From assembly GCA_036508635.1 (NCBI GenBank), contig DATCGY010000299.1, forward strand, positions 1 through 10,785: a DNA stretch of 10,785 bases, written 5' to 3'. Shown in pieces: positions 1 to 7,008 of this stretch. This stretch comes from FEN-727 sp036508635. GTDB taxonomy: Bacteria; Actinomycetota; Geothermincolia; Fen-727; Anoxymicrobiaceae. Each line of letters begins with the position of its first letter. Position 1 is the first letter of the stretch. The notes under the pieces were generated by a model. It worked only from the letters and a program-made list of their open reading frames with translations. It was not told the origin of the DNA and did no database searches. Position numbers and translations under genes: made by a program.

Positions 1-335
1 CGGAGTTCGAGGTCGAGATGGGCATAGAGGAGGAGAGCCTCGCCCGTGTGGTCAGGGCCGGCTACGAGCTTCTCGGTCTCATCACCTTCTTCTCGATAGA
101 CTCCGGAGAGTGCAGAGCCTGGCCCGTGCCCGCCGGCTCGAGCGCGAGCTACGCCGCGGGTCGCATCCATACAGACTTCGAGCGCGGCTTCGTCAAAGCC
201 GAGATAGTACACCAGGAAGATTTTATTTCGTGCGGTTGCTTCTCAGCGGCGCGTGATGCGGGCGCGCTTCGCGTGGAGGGACGCGACTACATCGTTCAAG
301 ACGGCGACGTCATCCACTTCAAGTTCGCTACCTAA
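1..335 (+). CDS. ychF: Redox-regulated ATPase YchF, 3' end (TGS domain), partial
   Basis: This is the C-terminal end of the Obg-family P-loop protein YchF (EngD), a cytosolic ribosome-associated ATPase. The reading frame is open from base 3, so the gene enters from the left and the ATG at 18 is internal. What remains is the last helix before the TGS domain and the TGS domain itself. It contains family hallmarks: a segment reading RAGYELLGLITFF, then RAWPVPAG, then AAGRIHTDFERGFVKAEI, and the terminal block EGRDYIVQDGDVIHFKF. These match my memory of the E. coli YchF C-terminus almost position by position. The gene ends with TAA at 333-335. The Walker motifs lie outside the window. Identification is firm; only the missing 5' part is unknown. 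Confidence 0.95.
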   Translation, partial: EFEVEMGIEEESLARVVRAGYELLGLITFFSIDSGECRAWPVPAGSSASYAAGRIHTDFERGFVKAEIVHQEDFISCGCFSAARDAGALRVEGRDYIVQDGDVIHFKFAT

Positions 336-337
336 CT

Positions 338-361
338 ATGCCGCGGTGGCCGGCTCGGCAT
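338..361 (+). terminator. Weak hairpin after ychF
   Basis: ATGCCG (338-343) and CGGCAT (356-361) form a perfect 6-bp stem around a 12-nt GC-rich loop, three bases after the ychF stop codon. No T-run follows, so it is at best a weak or factor-assisted terminator. The position directly after a stop codon is the main argument. The rest of the gap up to the next gene (362-443) shows no convincing promoter. Confidence 0.25.
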
Positions 362-443
362 GTGCGTTCGATAGGAAGACTGGGCAGGTGGGGTAATGCA
401 CATGTGGTGCCGGCAACGCGATAGCATGATTGACCGGCCGGGC

Positions 444-451
444 AGGGGAGG
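444..451 (+). promoter_or_regulatory. Ribosome binding site that fixes the FGGY kinase start at 457
   Basis: AGGGGAGG lies five bases before the ATG at 457. An in-frame TTG at 430 would add nine residues but lies upstream of this site, so the ATG at 457 is preferred. Confidence 0.75.
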
Positions 452-456
452 TCGAT

Positions 457-1992
457 ATGAGCGAGCGCTACATGATCGGTTACGATGTCGGTACGGGTGG
501 ATGCAAGACCGTTCTGGCCACCCCCGACGGAGACATCGTAGACACTGATTTCGGGGAGTACCCTGTCTGCTATGCGGGCGAGAACTGCGCCGAGCAGGAA
601 CCGGAGGACTGGTGGAGGGCCGTAACCGCGACCACGCGCAGGCTCATCGAGAGGACCGGAACGGACCCATCCGATGTCATGGGAATAGCTTTTGCCAGCC
701 AGATGCTTGGTGTCTTGCCGATGTCCCGTGATGGCGTCCCCCTTTGCCCGGGCATCATCTGGATGGATTCCAGGGCACAGAAGCAGGCGAGGCGCATGGT
801 CAGGCGGATGGGCGGCGAGCGCGTCCTGATTAACCTCGTCGGAGTGGTTCCCTCGGGAAAAGACGTTGCCTGCAAGCTCAAGTGGTTCGAGGAAGAGGCC
901 TCCGACATCTTCGACAGGGCGGAGGTGTTCCTCGACGTCAAAGGTTACATGCTATACAGGGCGACCGGCAAATTCGTGACCGATCAGACCGCGGCGTCCG
1001 TCACCGGCTACATGGACAAGAAGACGAGAGGCTGGTCGCCCTCTATGGCTAGGATCCTCGGTGGGTCACGTTCCCTGGCCAAGATGCCGCCGGTCAACAG
1101 GTCCACCGACATCGCCGGCGGGTTGACCGGGAAGGCCGCTGATGAGCTGGGATTGCGCCCCGGAACGCCCGTTGCGACGGGGATGGGCGATGCTCCGGCC
1201 GCCATGATCGGGGGAGGGGCGCTTGACCATGGCGAATGCGTGATAAGCATCGGGACATCGGGTCTGCTCCTGGTGCACAGCACGAAATCGGTAAATCTCG
1301 GCAAGTTCGGGATGGCTTCGATAGCTGCCGCGGACCCGTCGATGTGGCTGGTAACGGCCGAGTTGATCACCGCCGGCGGATGTCTCAAGTGGTTCTCAGA
1401 ACAGCTCGTCACCCCGGAGGAGCGCGAGAGCGCGCGCGACCTGGGGGGCATCTATGCCGAGCTCGACAGGGCCGTTGTCAAAGTGCCCCCAGGTGCAAGG
1501 CGTCTTATCTTCACCCCGTGGATGTTCGGTGAGAGGGCCCCTGTGACCGACGTCACACTGAGGGGTGGGTTCGTGAACCTGGGCATAGAGCATACGCGAG
1601 ATGACATGCTTCGTGCTGTCTACGAAGGGGTGGCCATGAACTTCCGCTGGTGTTTCGAGGCGGCCGCCACCAAGGGGTTGCCATGTCCAAAGGTACGGGC
1701 TATCGGCGGAGGCGCTCTCTCCGATGCGTGGATGCAGGTGTTCGCGGACGTGACCGGGCGGACGATCGAACCCGTCGTCGGCGCACTGGAAGCGGGAGCG
1801 CTTGGAGCAGCGCTTGTAGTGCCGGTCGCGCTCGGCCGTTTCGAAGGTTACGAAGCGGTGAGAAAGGCCGTGAAAGTGCGCAGGACGTTCCAGCCCGACG
1901 CGGGAAACCGGGGAATCTACGACGAGCTGTTCAAGCAGTTCAAACACATATGCACCGGCCTGGCGCCCGTATATCATTCGCTGAACGGTTAG
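457..1992 (+). CDS. FGGY-family carbohydrate kinase, xylulokinase-like
   Basis: A cytosolic sugar kinase of 511 residues, a normal length for the FGGY family, which transfers phosphate from ATP to a sugar or polyol. The N-terminal phosphate-1 loop is YDVGTGG at residues 9-15. The substrate-side segment IIWMDSRA lies at about 100-107. GMGDAPAAM at 242-250 supplies the probable catalytic base Asp245. The phosphate-2 motif is GTSG at 266-269, and the adenosine motif IGGGALSDAWMQVFADVTGR begins near 416. The arrangement is closest to xylulokinase (XylB), but FGGY enzymes acting on ribulose, glycerol, erythritol and other polyols share these motifs. The substrate is therefore not settled and no symbol is given. 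No transporter or isomerase lies beside it, so context does not help. The start is chosen from the ribosome binding site at 444-451. Confidence 0.9.
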   Translation: MSERYMIGYDVGTGGCKTVLATPDGDIVDTDFGEYPVCYAGENCAEQEPEDWWRAVTATTRRLIERTGTDPSDVMGIAFASQMLGVLPMSRDGVPLCPGIIWMDSRAQKQARRMVRRMGGERVLINLVGVVPSGKDVACKLKWFEEEASDIFDRAEVFLDVKGYMLYRATGKFVTDQTAASVTGYMDKKTRGWSPSMARILGGSRSLAKMPPVNRSTDIAGGLTGKAADELGLRPGTPVATGMGDAPAAMIGGGALDHGECVISIGTSGLLLVHSTKSVNLGKFGMASIAAADPSMWLVTAELITAGGCLKWFSEQLVTPEERESARDLGGIYAELDRAVVKVPPGARRLIFTPWMFGERAPVTDVTLRGGFVNLGIEHTRDDMLRAVYEGVAMNFRWCFEAAATKGLPCPKVRAIGGGALSDAWMQVFADVTGRTIEPVVGALEAGALGAALVVPVALGRFEGYEAVRKAVKVRRTFQPDAGNRGIYDELFKQFKHICTGLAPVYHSLNG

Positions 1993-2032
1993 GATTCCAC
2001 CCCGGCAAAAAGGCAGTATGCGTACAACGGTC

Positions 2033-2061
2033 TTTTCACTGTCCTCCCCCCATGCTACAAT
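2033..2061 (+). promoter_or_regulatory. Candidate sigma-70-type promoter for radC
   Basis: TTTTCA (2033-2038, four of six matches to TTGACA) and TACAAT (2056-2061, five of six to TATAAT) are separated by 17 bases in the gap between the sugar kinase and radC. The predicted transcript would have a leader of roughly 60 nt. This is pattern matching only. Confidence 0.45.
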
Positions 2062-2114
2062 GCATTTGCTTGTATAGCTCACTCGATCACGTCGGTGGAT
2101 CAGACTCCCCGGGC

Positions 2115-2120
2115 AGGAGG
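2115..2120 (+). promoter_or_regulatory. Ribosome binding site for the TTG start of radC
   Basis: A perfect AGGAGG lies five bases before the TTG at 2126. It decides the start of radC, because the frame has no ATG in its first 190 codons and RadC similarity begins soon after this TTG. Confidence 0.8.
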
Positions 2121-2125
2121 GCGTA

Positions 2126-2842
2126 TTGCGGCCAGACGACCGTGCACAACTCAACAGCTCACCCGCGCTCAAATTCGCATCCGAAGGGCCGGACGCCTTC
2201 GACGACCGGCAGTTGCTGACCGCGCTGCTCGGCGTCGTATGCCACGGACATTGGGCCGAAGAACTGTCGCGAGAAATCCTCGACCAGGCTGGCGGCTTAG
2301 AGGGCCTGCCCGATCTTTCGCTCGCCGAGCTGTGCCAGATAAGGGGGATAGGTCCCGCTCGTGCCGCCGCCTTGCTCGCCGCACTCGAGCTCGGCCGCAG
2401 GACCCTGAGCGGAAAAACACCCGGCGCGAGGCTGGGCTCGAGCAGCGAGGTCCACCAGACGTTCTGGCCGTGGCTCGCCCAGGAAAAGATAGAAATCTTC
2501 AGTTGCGCGCTGGTGGACGCAAGACTCCGCCTCATTCGAAAAGAGGTAATCAGCAAGGGCACCCTCACCGCCAGCATAGTGCACCCTCGCGAGGCCTTCA
2601 GGCCCGCCGTCCGCAACGCCGCGTCCGGGGTCATTTTCGCGCATAACCATCCATCCGGAGACCCGGCCCCGTCCGATGAGGACCGCCGGATCACGGGCAG
2701 GCTCGAGGAGGTCGGGCGCATACTCGGGATTCCCATGCTGGACCACGTGATAATCGGCGCGGGTTGCGACTATTATAGCTTCGCCGACTCCGGGGATCTC
2801 GAGCCCCAGATGGCCGGCTACCGTGGTATGGTATTGCGATAG
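2126..2842 (+). CDS. radC: RadC family JAMM/MPN+ protein
   Basis: RadC-family protein of 238 residues, near the usual 220-240. The N-terminal UPF0758 region holds a helix-hairpin-helix (LCQIRGIGPARAAALLAALE, about 69-88). The C-terminal JAMM/MPN+ domain carries GTLTASIVHPREAF at 145-158. Its metal-binding signature HNHPSGDPAPSDED follows, with His173, His175, Ser183 and Asp186 in the H-x-H-x7-S-x2-D pattern, so the zinc site looks intact. The biochemical role of RadC is unresolved: the DNA-repair name came from an E. coli allele later assigned to recG. Homologs often sit on mobile elements, but here it lies among chromosomal genes. Translation starts at TTG 2126 behind a perfect AGGAGG. It probably heads a transcription unit with the acyltransferase and DUF192 genes. 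Confidence 0.93.
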   Translation: MRPDDRAQLNSSPALKFASEGPDAFDDRQLLTALLGVVCHGHWAEELSREILDQAGGLEGLPDLSLAELCQIRGIGPARAAALLAALELGRRTLSGKTPGARLGSSSEVHQTFWPWLAQEKIEIFSCALVDARLRLIRKEVISKGTLTASIVHPREAFRPAVRNAASGVIFAHNHPSGDPAPSDEDRRITGRLEEVGRILGIPMLDHVIIGAGCDYYSFADSGDLEPQMAGYRGMVLR

Positions 2843-2909
2843 CGATGGCTTCGGCCGGGCTTTGTTGCTCGGCCGGGAAACCGGGGGTAGCACGATAAAC
2901 GCACGTGAG

Positions 2910-3524
2910 ATGTTAAGAGCGGTTCCGTTTACAGCGCGCAACCCGAGGGTGGTGTTCAACGCCTGGTATCTTAGTCACCATCAGAAGGTCGACGTGGGCT
3001 ATGGCACCTGGGTATCGGGCTGGGTAAACGTAGCGCTCGCTGCCAGATCATCGGTTTCGATCGGCGACGGGCTCTTTGTGCCACGCTCTATGGAGATAAG
3101 GGGCAACGATGACGGCCGCATAGTCATCGGTGACAATGTCACCATCGACTCCGGAGCGAGGCTGCACGTCGCAAACAAGGCTCATCTCTCAATCGGCGAC
3201 AGGGTCGGTATCGGCCCATACAATATCTTCAACGCGTTCGACGACCTTACGGTTGGTGACGATACCATGTTCGCTCCGTTCGTAAACATCAACTGCGCGG
3301 ACCATGGCATGGAGATGGGCGTTCCGATGCGCGAGCAGTACGGAACGTACGGCCCCGTTACAATCGGCAGAGACTGCTGGCTCGGAGCGATGGTCGTGGT
3401 GACCAGGGGCGTAACGATAGGCGACGGAGCGGTCATCGGCGCGGGCTCCGTAGTCACGAGGGACATCCCGCCGTACACCATCGCGGCCGGGGCGCCCTGT
3501 TGCGCCCTCAAGGAGAGGGAGTGA
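2910..3524 (+). CDS. Left-handed beta-helix (hexapeptide repeat) acyltransferase, WbbJ/maltose acetyltransferase-like
   Basis: A 204-residue protein dominated by hexapeptide repeats. Imperfect [LIV]-G-x4 turns run from about residue 49 (SIGDG, VIGDN, SIGDR, TVGDD) and again at 151-185 (TIGRDCWLGA, TIGDGAVIGAGS). The family-typical C-terminal element IPPYTIAAGAP follows. An intervening loop NCADHGMEMG (128-137) holds His132, which aligns with the catalytic histidine of the LacA/NodL/maltose-acetyltransferase group. It likely transfers an acetyl or other acyl group to a sugar or cell-surface glycan precursor; the acceptor is unknown. The start is uncertain. The frame is open back to GTG 2823, inside radC, and ATG 2910 is the first ATG but has only a weak ribosome binding site. 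The stop overlaps the next start by 4 nt, which suggests translational coupling. Confidence 0.85.
   Translation: MLRAVPFTARNPRVVFNAWYLSHHQKVDVGYGTWVSGWVNVALAARSSVSIGDGLFVPRSMEIRGNDDGRIVIGDNVTIDSGARLHVANKAHLSIGDRVGIGPYNIFNAFDDLTVGDDTMFAPFVNINCADHGMEMGVPMREQYGTYGPVTIGRDCWLGAMVVVTRGVTIGDGAVIGAGSVVTRDIPPYTIAAGAPCCALKERE
3510..3515 (+). promoter_or_regulatory. Ribosome binding site for the DUF192 gene
   Basis: AAGGAG lies five bases before GTG 3521, inside the last codons of the acyltransferase gene. It argues for GTG 3521 over the upstream in-frame TTG at 3500. Confidence 0.75.
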
Positions 3525-3886
3525 CCTGCTCCCCCGAAAGAATCGTAAACTCCTCGCGTCAGACCATCATCGCTTCCGACGTTGGCGTTGCGCTATCCAG
3601 GCGCGACAGAAGCCGCGGCCTGATCGGGCGAGACGGCATGCGTGAAAAGGAAGCCCTGGTAATCCCTCGGTGCAGGCAGGTACACACGTTCGGCATGCGG
3701 TTTGCGATCGACGTCCTTTTTGTCGGCCGCGACGGTGCCGTGGTGCGGGTCTGCCGCGATCTGTCCCCCCGGCGCATCTCGCCGGTCGCCTGGCGCGGAC
3801 GTATAGCGATCGAGCTCCCCGCCGGCACCGCGGAACGCACTGGCACGTCGGCAGGTGATATCGTGCGAATACTGGATCGAGACTGA
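3521..3886 (+). CDS. DUF192 family protein
   Basis: A 121-residue protein of the DUF192 (COG1430) family, whose function is not established. Recognisable elements in order are RSRGLIGRDGM at 30-40 (the family's R-x-x-GLM-x-R block), then HTFGMRFAIDVLFVGRDGAV at 55-74 (the family's SFWMKNTLIPLDVLFID region), and finally IAIELPAGTAERTG followed by GDIVRI, the usual C-terminal ELPAG and GD blocks. It has no signal peptide, unlike many members that are exported. The central Trp and Lys-Asn of the common form are replaced here by Phe-Gly-Met-Arg-Phe. The GTG start overlaps the acyltransferase stop (GTGA), so the two are translationally coupled. The coupling gives no clear functional hint. Confidence 0.85.
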   Translation: MTCSPERIVNSSRQTIIASDVGVALSRRDRSRGLIGRDGMREKEALVIPRCRQVHTFGMRFAIDVLFVGRDGAVVRVCRDLSPRRISPVAWRGRIAIELPAGTAERTGTSAGDIVRILDRD

Positions 3887-3895
3887 GAGCCGTGC

Positions 3896-3910
3896 ACCTG
3901 GCGGCCAGGT
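3896..3910. terminator. Short symmetric hairpin at the convergent gene junction
   Basis: ACCTGGC and GCCAGGT flank a single G (3896-3902 and 3904-3910), foldable as a 6-bp stem with a 3-nt loop. It sits between the ends of the convergent DUF192 and ABC ATPase genes, where a bidirectional terminator would be expected. There is no T-run on either strand, so confidence is low. Confidence 0.3.
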
Positions 3911-3925
3911 CACAACCGGACCAGG

Positions 3926-4642
3926 CTACCAGACCAGGTTTTCGGGGTCTTCCGGGTTCTCGCTCACTTCGATCTTCGAGATCTCCCCGCTGTGAAGGTG
4001 CACCACCTTGTCAGCGATCTTGGCTATGGCGCTGTTGTGGGTCACCATCAAGAAGTTGCACTTCTCCTGGCGCGAGACGTCCCTCATCAGGCGCAGGATC
4101 ATTATGCCGGTATCGTAGTCGAGCTCGCCCGTGGGCTCGTCGCACAGCACGACCGGCGGTCGTTTGGCGAGGGCTCGCGCAATGGCAACCCTTTGCTGCT
4201 CGCCACCTGAGAGCTGGCTGGGGAAATGGTTGGCCCGGTCTCCGAGCCCCACCTGTTCCAGCACATCGATCGCCGAGCCGCGCTTCTCCTTCGGGACGAG
4301 GTCGAGCGCGAATTCAACATTTTCCCGAGCGGTGAGTGTCGGGATGAGGTTAAAGAACTGGAAGATAAAGCCGACCGTGTCTCGCCTGAACTTCGTCAGG
4401 TCTTTTTCGTTGAGCTTCGAGATATCGTGGCCGCCGACGACGATCTTTCCGCTGGTCGCGGAGTCGATGCCGCCGATACAGTTCAGCATCGTAGTCTTAC
4501 CTGAGCCGCTGGGACCGAGCGCCACGAGGAACTCTCCCTTGGTCACAGTGAGGTCGACCTCCTTGAGAGCTCTTACCTCGACCTCTCCCATCTTGTAGGT
4601 CTTGGACACCTTCTCGAGCAGAACGCTGATGTTGTCGTCCAA
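3926..4642 (-). CDS. ABC transporter ATP-binding protein, LolD/MacB type
   Basis: A complete 238-residue ATPase subunit. It has Walker A GPSGSGKT (43-50), Q-loop FIFQFFNLIP with Gln95, signature LSGGEQQRVAIARALAKRP (144-162), Walker B VVLCDEPTGELD with Glu169, and the switch His202 in MVTHN. The segments FNLIPTLTARENV and LCDEPTGELD are typical of the LolD/MacB/FtsE-like class. That class pairs with FtsX-type permeases in lipoprotein release, macrolide or peptide export, or mechanotransmission, not nutrient import. Translation starts at TTG (4642-4640 on the minus strand) behind a clear GGAGG. No permease or periplasmic adaptor gene adjoins it on either side, so the partner and substrate are unknown. 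The acidic tail (EVSENPEDPENLVW) after the H-loop region is unremarkable. Confidence 0.93.
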   Translation of the reverse strand: MDDNISVLLEKVSKTYKMGEVEVRALKEVDLTVTKGEFLVALGPSGSGKTTMLNCIGGIDSATSGKIVVGGHDISKLNEKDLTKFRRDTVGFIFQFFNLIPTLTARENVEFALDLVPKEKRGSAIDVLEQVGLGDRANHFPSQLSGGEQQRVAIARALAKRPPVVLCDEPTGELDYDTGIMILRLMRDVSRQEKCNFLMVTHNSAIAKIADKVVHLHSGEISKIEVSENPEDPENLVW

Positions 4643-4647
4643 ACGGT

Positions 4648-4652
4648 CCTCC
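4648..4652 (-). promoter_or_regulatory. Ribosome binding site for the TTG start of the ABC ATPase
   Basis: On the minus strand GGAGG lies five bases before TTG at 4642-4640. This settles an otherwise unusual start codon. Confidence 0.7.
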
Positions 4653-4694
4653 GTCTCAATCGCTCAGCAACCCGCGCTAGTGTTCATCGTGACT

Positions 4695-4723
4695 ATGCTA
4701 TTGTCGGCAATCCCGGGGGTCAA
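4695..4723 (-). promoter_or_regulatory. Sigma-70-type promoter for the ABC ATPase gene
   Basis: Read on the minus strand, TTGACC (4723-4718, five of six to TTGACA) and TAGCAT (4700-4695, four of six to TATAAT) are separated by exactly 17 bases. A leader of about 45-50 nt follows before the TTG start. A 14-bp palindrome lies just upstream of the -35 element. Confidence 0.5.
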
Positions 4724-4725
4724 GC

Positions 4726-4739
4726 TGTAACATGTTACA
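4726..4739. promoter_or_regulatory. 14-bp perfect palindrome, candidate operator in a divergent intergenic region
   Basis: TGTAACATGTTACA is a perfect dyad. It lies between the divergent ABC ATPase and receiver-kinase genes, two bases upstream of the -35 element of the minus-strand promoter. A dimeric regulator bound here could touch both transcription units. The plus-strand promoter for the kinase is not evident; the TATACG at 4748-4753 has only a poor -35 partner, overlapping this palindrome. The cognate regulator is unknown. Confidence 0.4.
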
Positions 4740-4848
4740 TGACCGGGTATACGCGTCAGTCGCTTACCTCCAATGACGTCGTGAGTCGCTTCAGCTCTTG
4801 CAGGGACATCGGCTGCCACCAAGAAAGAATACTACGGGGTAGATTGCC

Positions 4849-6309
4849 ATGGATGCAGCAGTTCAGAAGCCCGAAAGCATGAAGGTGCTGCTCGTCGAAG
4901 ACGACCCCGGCGTAGCTTACGTAGTCAGGCAATTGATCGTCGCGGAACTCGGAGTCGAGACGGAGATAATAACTGATTTTGAGTCCGCATTGTCCATGCT
5001 TCCATTCGAGCAGTTTGATGCCGCCGTCTTCGATTACAGGCTGGGCGACGGTGACGCGCTCGTGTTGCTTCGGCGGCTCTCCGAATATCCGGCGCATCTT
5101 CCCGTGGTGATCATGACCGGACAGGGAGACGAGCATGTCGCCGCCGAGGCATTCAGGCTCGGGGCGTCCGGCTATGTTATCAAAGACACGGATCTCAAAC
5201 CAAACCTCCTGCAAGCTCTTGAAAATGCCCTGGCCAGGGCCAGACTTGAGCGAACGCAGGATGCGCTGGAGCGCCAGACGTCGCTGCTTCAAACGGCACT
5301 TGACGCCATGCTGGACGTTTTCTTCGTGATCGACCTCGAGGGACGGCTGATCCGCTGGAATACGAGGGTCAATGACGTGCTGGGGTTCTCCGACGAGGAG
5401 CTCTCTCGGATGAGCGTCGACAGTGGTCTCTCCGGCGTCGAGCTCGAGCACGCCATGCAGGGGATCGAGGCCGTCCGGCGCAACGGTTACCTGTCAAACT
5501 TCGAGGAGAGCCTCAGGCACGCGACCGGGGAGCATCGCCCGTACGAGTTCACCGCATCGCTGCTCCGTGACCCCGCCGGAGAAGCCATCGGGATATGCGG
5601 GATAGGCAGGGATGTCAGCGAGCGCAAGAGGTTCGAGGACGAGCTCGATAGCTCGCTCGAGAAGTTGCGAGCATTGACGGCGCGCATCCAGGCCGTCAGG
5701 GAAGAGGAGAGGACGCTCGTCGCCCGCAGGATACACGACGAGCTAGGTCAGTCGCTCACCGTCCTCAAGATCGATCTATCCTTCCTGCTCAAGAAGTTGC
5801 CGGAAGGTCTTGACGACATTGCTGAGCAGATTACGCAGATGAGTTCGCTCGTTGACGACAATATGAGCCTGGTGCGACAGATCGCAGTGGAACTGAGGCC
5901 AGGGATCCTCGATGACCTGGGTCTCCTTGCGGCGATCGAATGGCAGGCTGAGGAGTTCCAGGAACGGACAGGGACCACGTGTCTTGTTGAGTCGAATATG
6001 GAGTACCGCTTCCTGGACCCCGACGCCTCCGTAGGGGTGTTCAGGATTTTCCAGGAGGCGTTGACGAACGTCGCAAGGCATGCCGGCGCTACCAGGGTCG
6101 AAATCAGCCTGAGCGAGCAGGGGCGGAATCTCGTTCTGCGGGTAAGTGATAACGGCAGGGGCATAACTCGCGGCCAGGAGGGCAAGATCGAATCGCTGGG
6201 GATTCTGGGCATGAGAGAAAGGACGCACATCATGGGTGGGACCCTTGTGATAGTCGGTGAGCCGGGGAGTGGCACAACGGTAACAGTCAGCGTGCCGTTG
6301 CGGAGTTAG
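4849..6309 (+). CDS. Soluble receiver-PAS-HisKA_3 sensor histidine kinase (NarL-system type)
   Basis: A 486-residue cytoplasmic kinase without membrane segments. Domains in order are as follows. The receiver (12-125) has acidic pocket Glu18-Asp19-Asp20, phosphoacceptor Asp62 in FDYRLGDG, Thr90 and Lys112 in GYVIKD. The PAS domain spans about 145-262 and ends in the typical GIGRDVSERKRFE. A HisKA_3 dimerisation domain (about 270-350) has phosphorylatable His296 in RRIHDELGQ. The HDxxxQ phosphatase motif is intact (Asp297, Gln301). The HATPase_c domain (about 393-484) has N-box Asn407, G1 DNGRG (434-438) and G2 GILGMRER (451-458). HisKA_3 kinases pair with NarL/LuxR-type regulators, and one follows directly, so they are the likely pair. 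The N-terminal receiver suggests input from another kinase. ATG 4849 has a modest ribosome binding site; ATG 4879 (residue 11) is an alternative. Confidence 0.92.
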   Translation: MDAAVQKPESMKVLLVEDDPGVAYVVRQLIVAELGVETEIITDFESALSMLPFEQFDAAVFDYRLGDGDALVLLRRLSEYPAHLPVVIMTGQGDEHVAAEAFRLGASGYVIKDTDLKPNLLQALENALARARLERTQDALERQTSLLQTALDAMLDVFFVIDLEGRLIRWNTRVNDVLGFSDEELSRMSVDSGLSGVELEHAMQGIEAVRRNGYLSNFEESLRHATGEHRPYEFTASLLRDPAGEAIGICGIGRDVSERKRFEDELDSSLEKLRALTARIQAVREEERTLVARRIHDELGQSLTVLKIDLSFLLKKLPEGLDDIAEQITQMSSLVDDNMSLVRQIAVELRPGILDDLGLLAAIEWQAEEFQERTGTTCLVESNMEYRFLDPDASVGVFRIFQEALTNVARHAGATRVEISLSEQGRNLVLRVSDNGRGITRGQEGKIESLGILGMRERTHIMGGTLVIVGEPGSGTTVTVSVPLRS

Positions 6310-6345
6310 GGAGGAGTGCACGCGGATGTGCGGGATGTGGAAGCG

Positions 6346-6978
6346 ATGATAAAGATACTGGTAGCAGACGACCATGAAGTAGTCAGGCGAGGGCTTATCG
6401 GAATCCTCGAGGAGGAATACGACATGTCGGTCGTCTCGGAGGCGGCGAACGCACCGGAGGTGATCGAGAACGCGGATTCGAAAGAGCTCGACATTGTCGT
6501 GCTCGACATAAGCATGCCCGGCGGCGGTGGCCTTGAGGCGCTCAAGGAATTGAAGCTGAGGCATCCGGGGCTTCCGGTCCTCATCCTGAGCGTCCACCCG
6601 GAGGAGCAGTATGCCGTGCGCGTGATGAAAGCCGGCGCGGCCGGATACCTGACCAAAGACACCGCGCCCTCCGAGCTGGTCACCGCGATCAGGAGGGTCG
6701 TGAGCGGCCGGAAGTACGTGAGCGCGACACTTGCGGAGAAACTCGTTGAAGCGCTGGAAGGTGGCGATAGCGGGTCTCCGCACGAGAAGCTCTCCGACAG
6801 GGAGTATCAGCTCATGGTTCATATCGCCAGGGGAAAGACCGTATCGGAGATCGCGGAGGAGCTCTCGCTGAGCGTCAAAACGGTCAGCACGTACCGGGCG
6901 CGCCTGCTCCAGAAGATGAACCTGCGAAACAACGCCGAAGTCATGCGTTACGCCCTCGAAAGACACCTCGTCGACTGA
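6346..6978 (+). CDS. NarL/FixJ-type response regulator with LuxR DNA-binding domain
   Basis: Numbered from ATG 6346, this is a 210-residue regulator. The receiver (1-118) has Asp8 and Asp9 in VADDHEVVRRG, phosphoacceptor Asp54 in VLDISMPG, Ser82 at the Thr/Ser switch and Lys104 in YLTKD. A linker follows, then a LuxR-type helix-turn-helix (about 147-205) with LSDREYQLMVHIARGKTVSE, IAEELSLSVKTVSTYRARLL and the usual closing NNAEVMRYA. It follows the HisKA_3 kinase within about 40 nt and is its probable cognate transcription factor. It is the only DNA-binding output among the five receivers of the island. The start is ambiguous. In-frame GTG codons at 6316, 6328 and 6337 are possible, but the GGGAGGA at 6309-6315 is too close to 6316 and far from 6346. 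The receiver proper begins at MIKILVADD. Confidence 0.93.
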   Translation: MIKILVADDHEVVRRGLIGILEEEYDMSVVSEAANAPEVIENADSKELDIVVLDISMPGGGGLEALKELKLRHPGLPVLILSVHPEEQYAVRVMKAGAAGYLTKDTAPSELVTAIRRVVSGRKYVSATLAEKLVEALEGGDSGSPHEKLSDREYQLMVHIARGKTVSEIAEELSLSVKTVSTYRARLLQKMNLRNNAEVMRYALERHLVD

Positions 6979-7008
6979 CCCATTCGCCCCCGGCTCTCCT
7001 TAAACGGG

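Noticed and set aside
1396..2736. Long minus-strand open frame (446 codons) opposite the sugar kinase and radC
   Set aside because: It covers two well-identified plus-strand genes, crosses their intergenic region, and shows no recognisable domain. It is a shadow produced by high GC content.
2823..2909. Upstream extension of the acyltransferase to GTG 2823
   Set aside because: The extra 29 residues overlap the end of radC, show no similarity to the hexapeptide family, and the GTG lacks a ribosome binding site. The possibility is noted in the feature entry but not adopted.
4756..5451. Minus-strand open frame (231 codons) opposite the kinase 5' end
   Set aside because: Antisense to the conserved receiver and PAS domains. 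It looks like a GC-driven shadow.
5776..6966. Minus-strand open frame (396 codons) opposite the first kinase and the NarL regulator
   Set aside because: Fully antisense to two genes with intact catalytic motifs, and the translation has no family resemblance.
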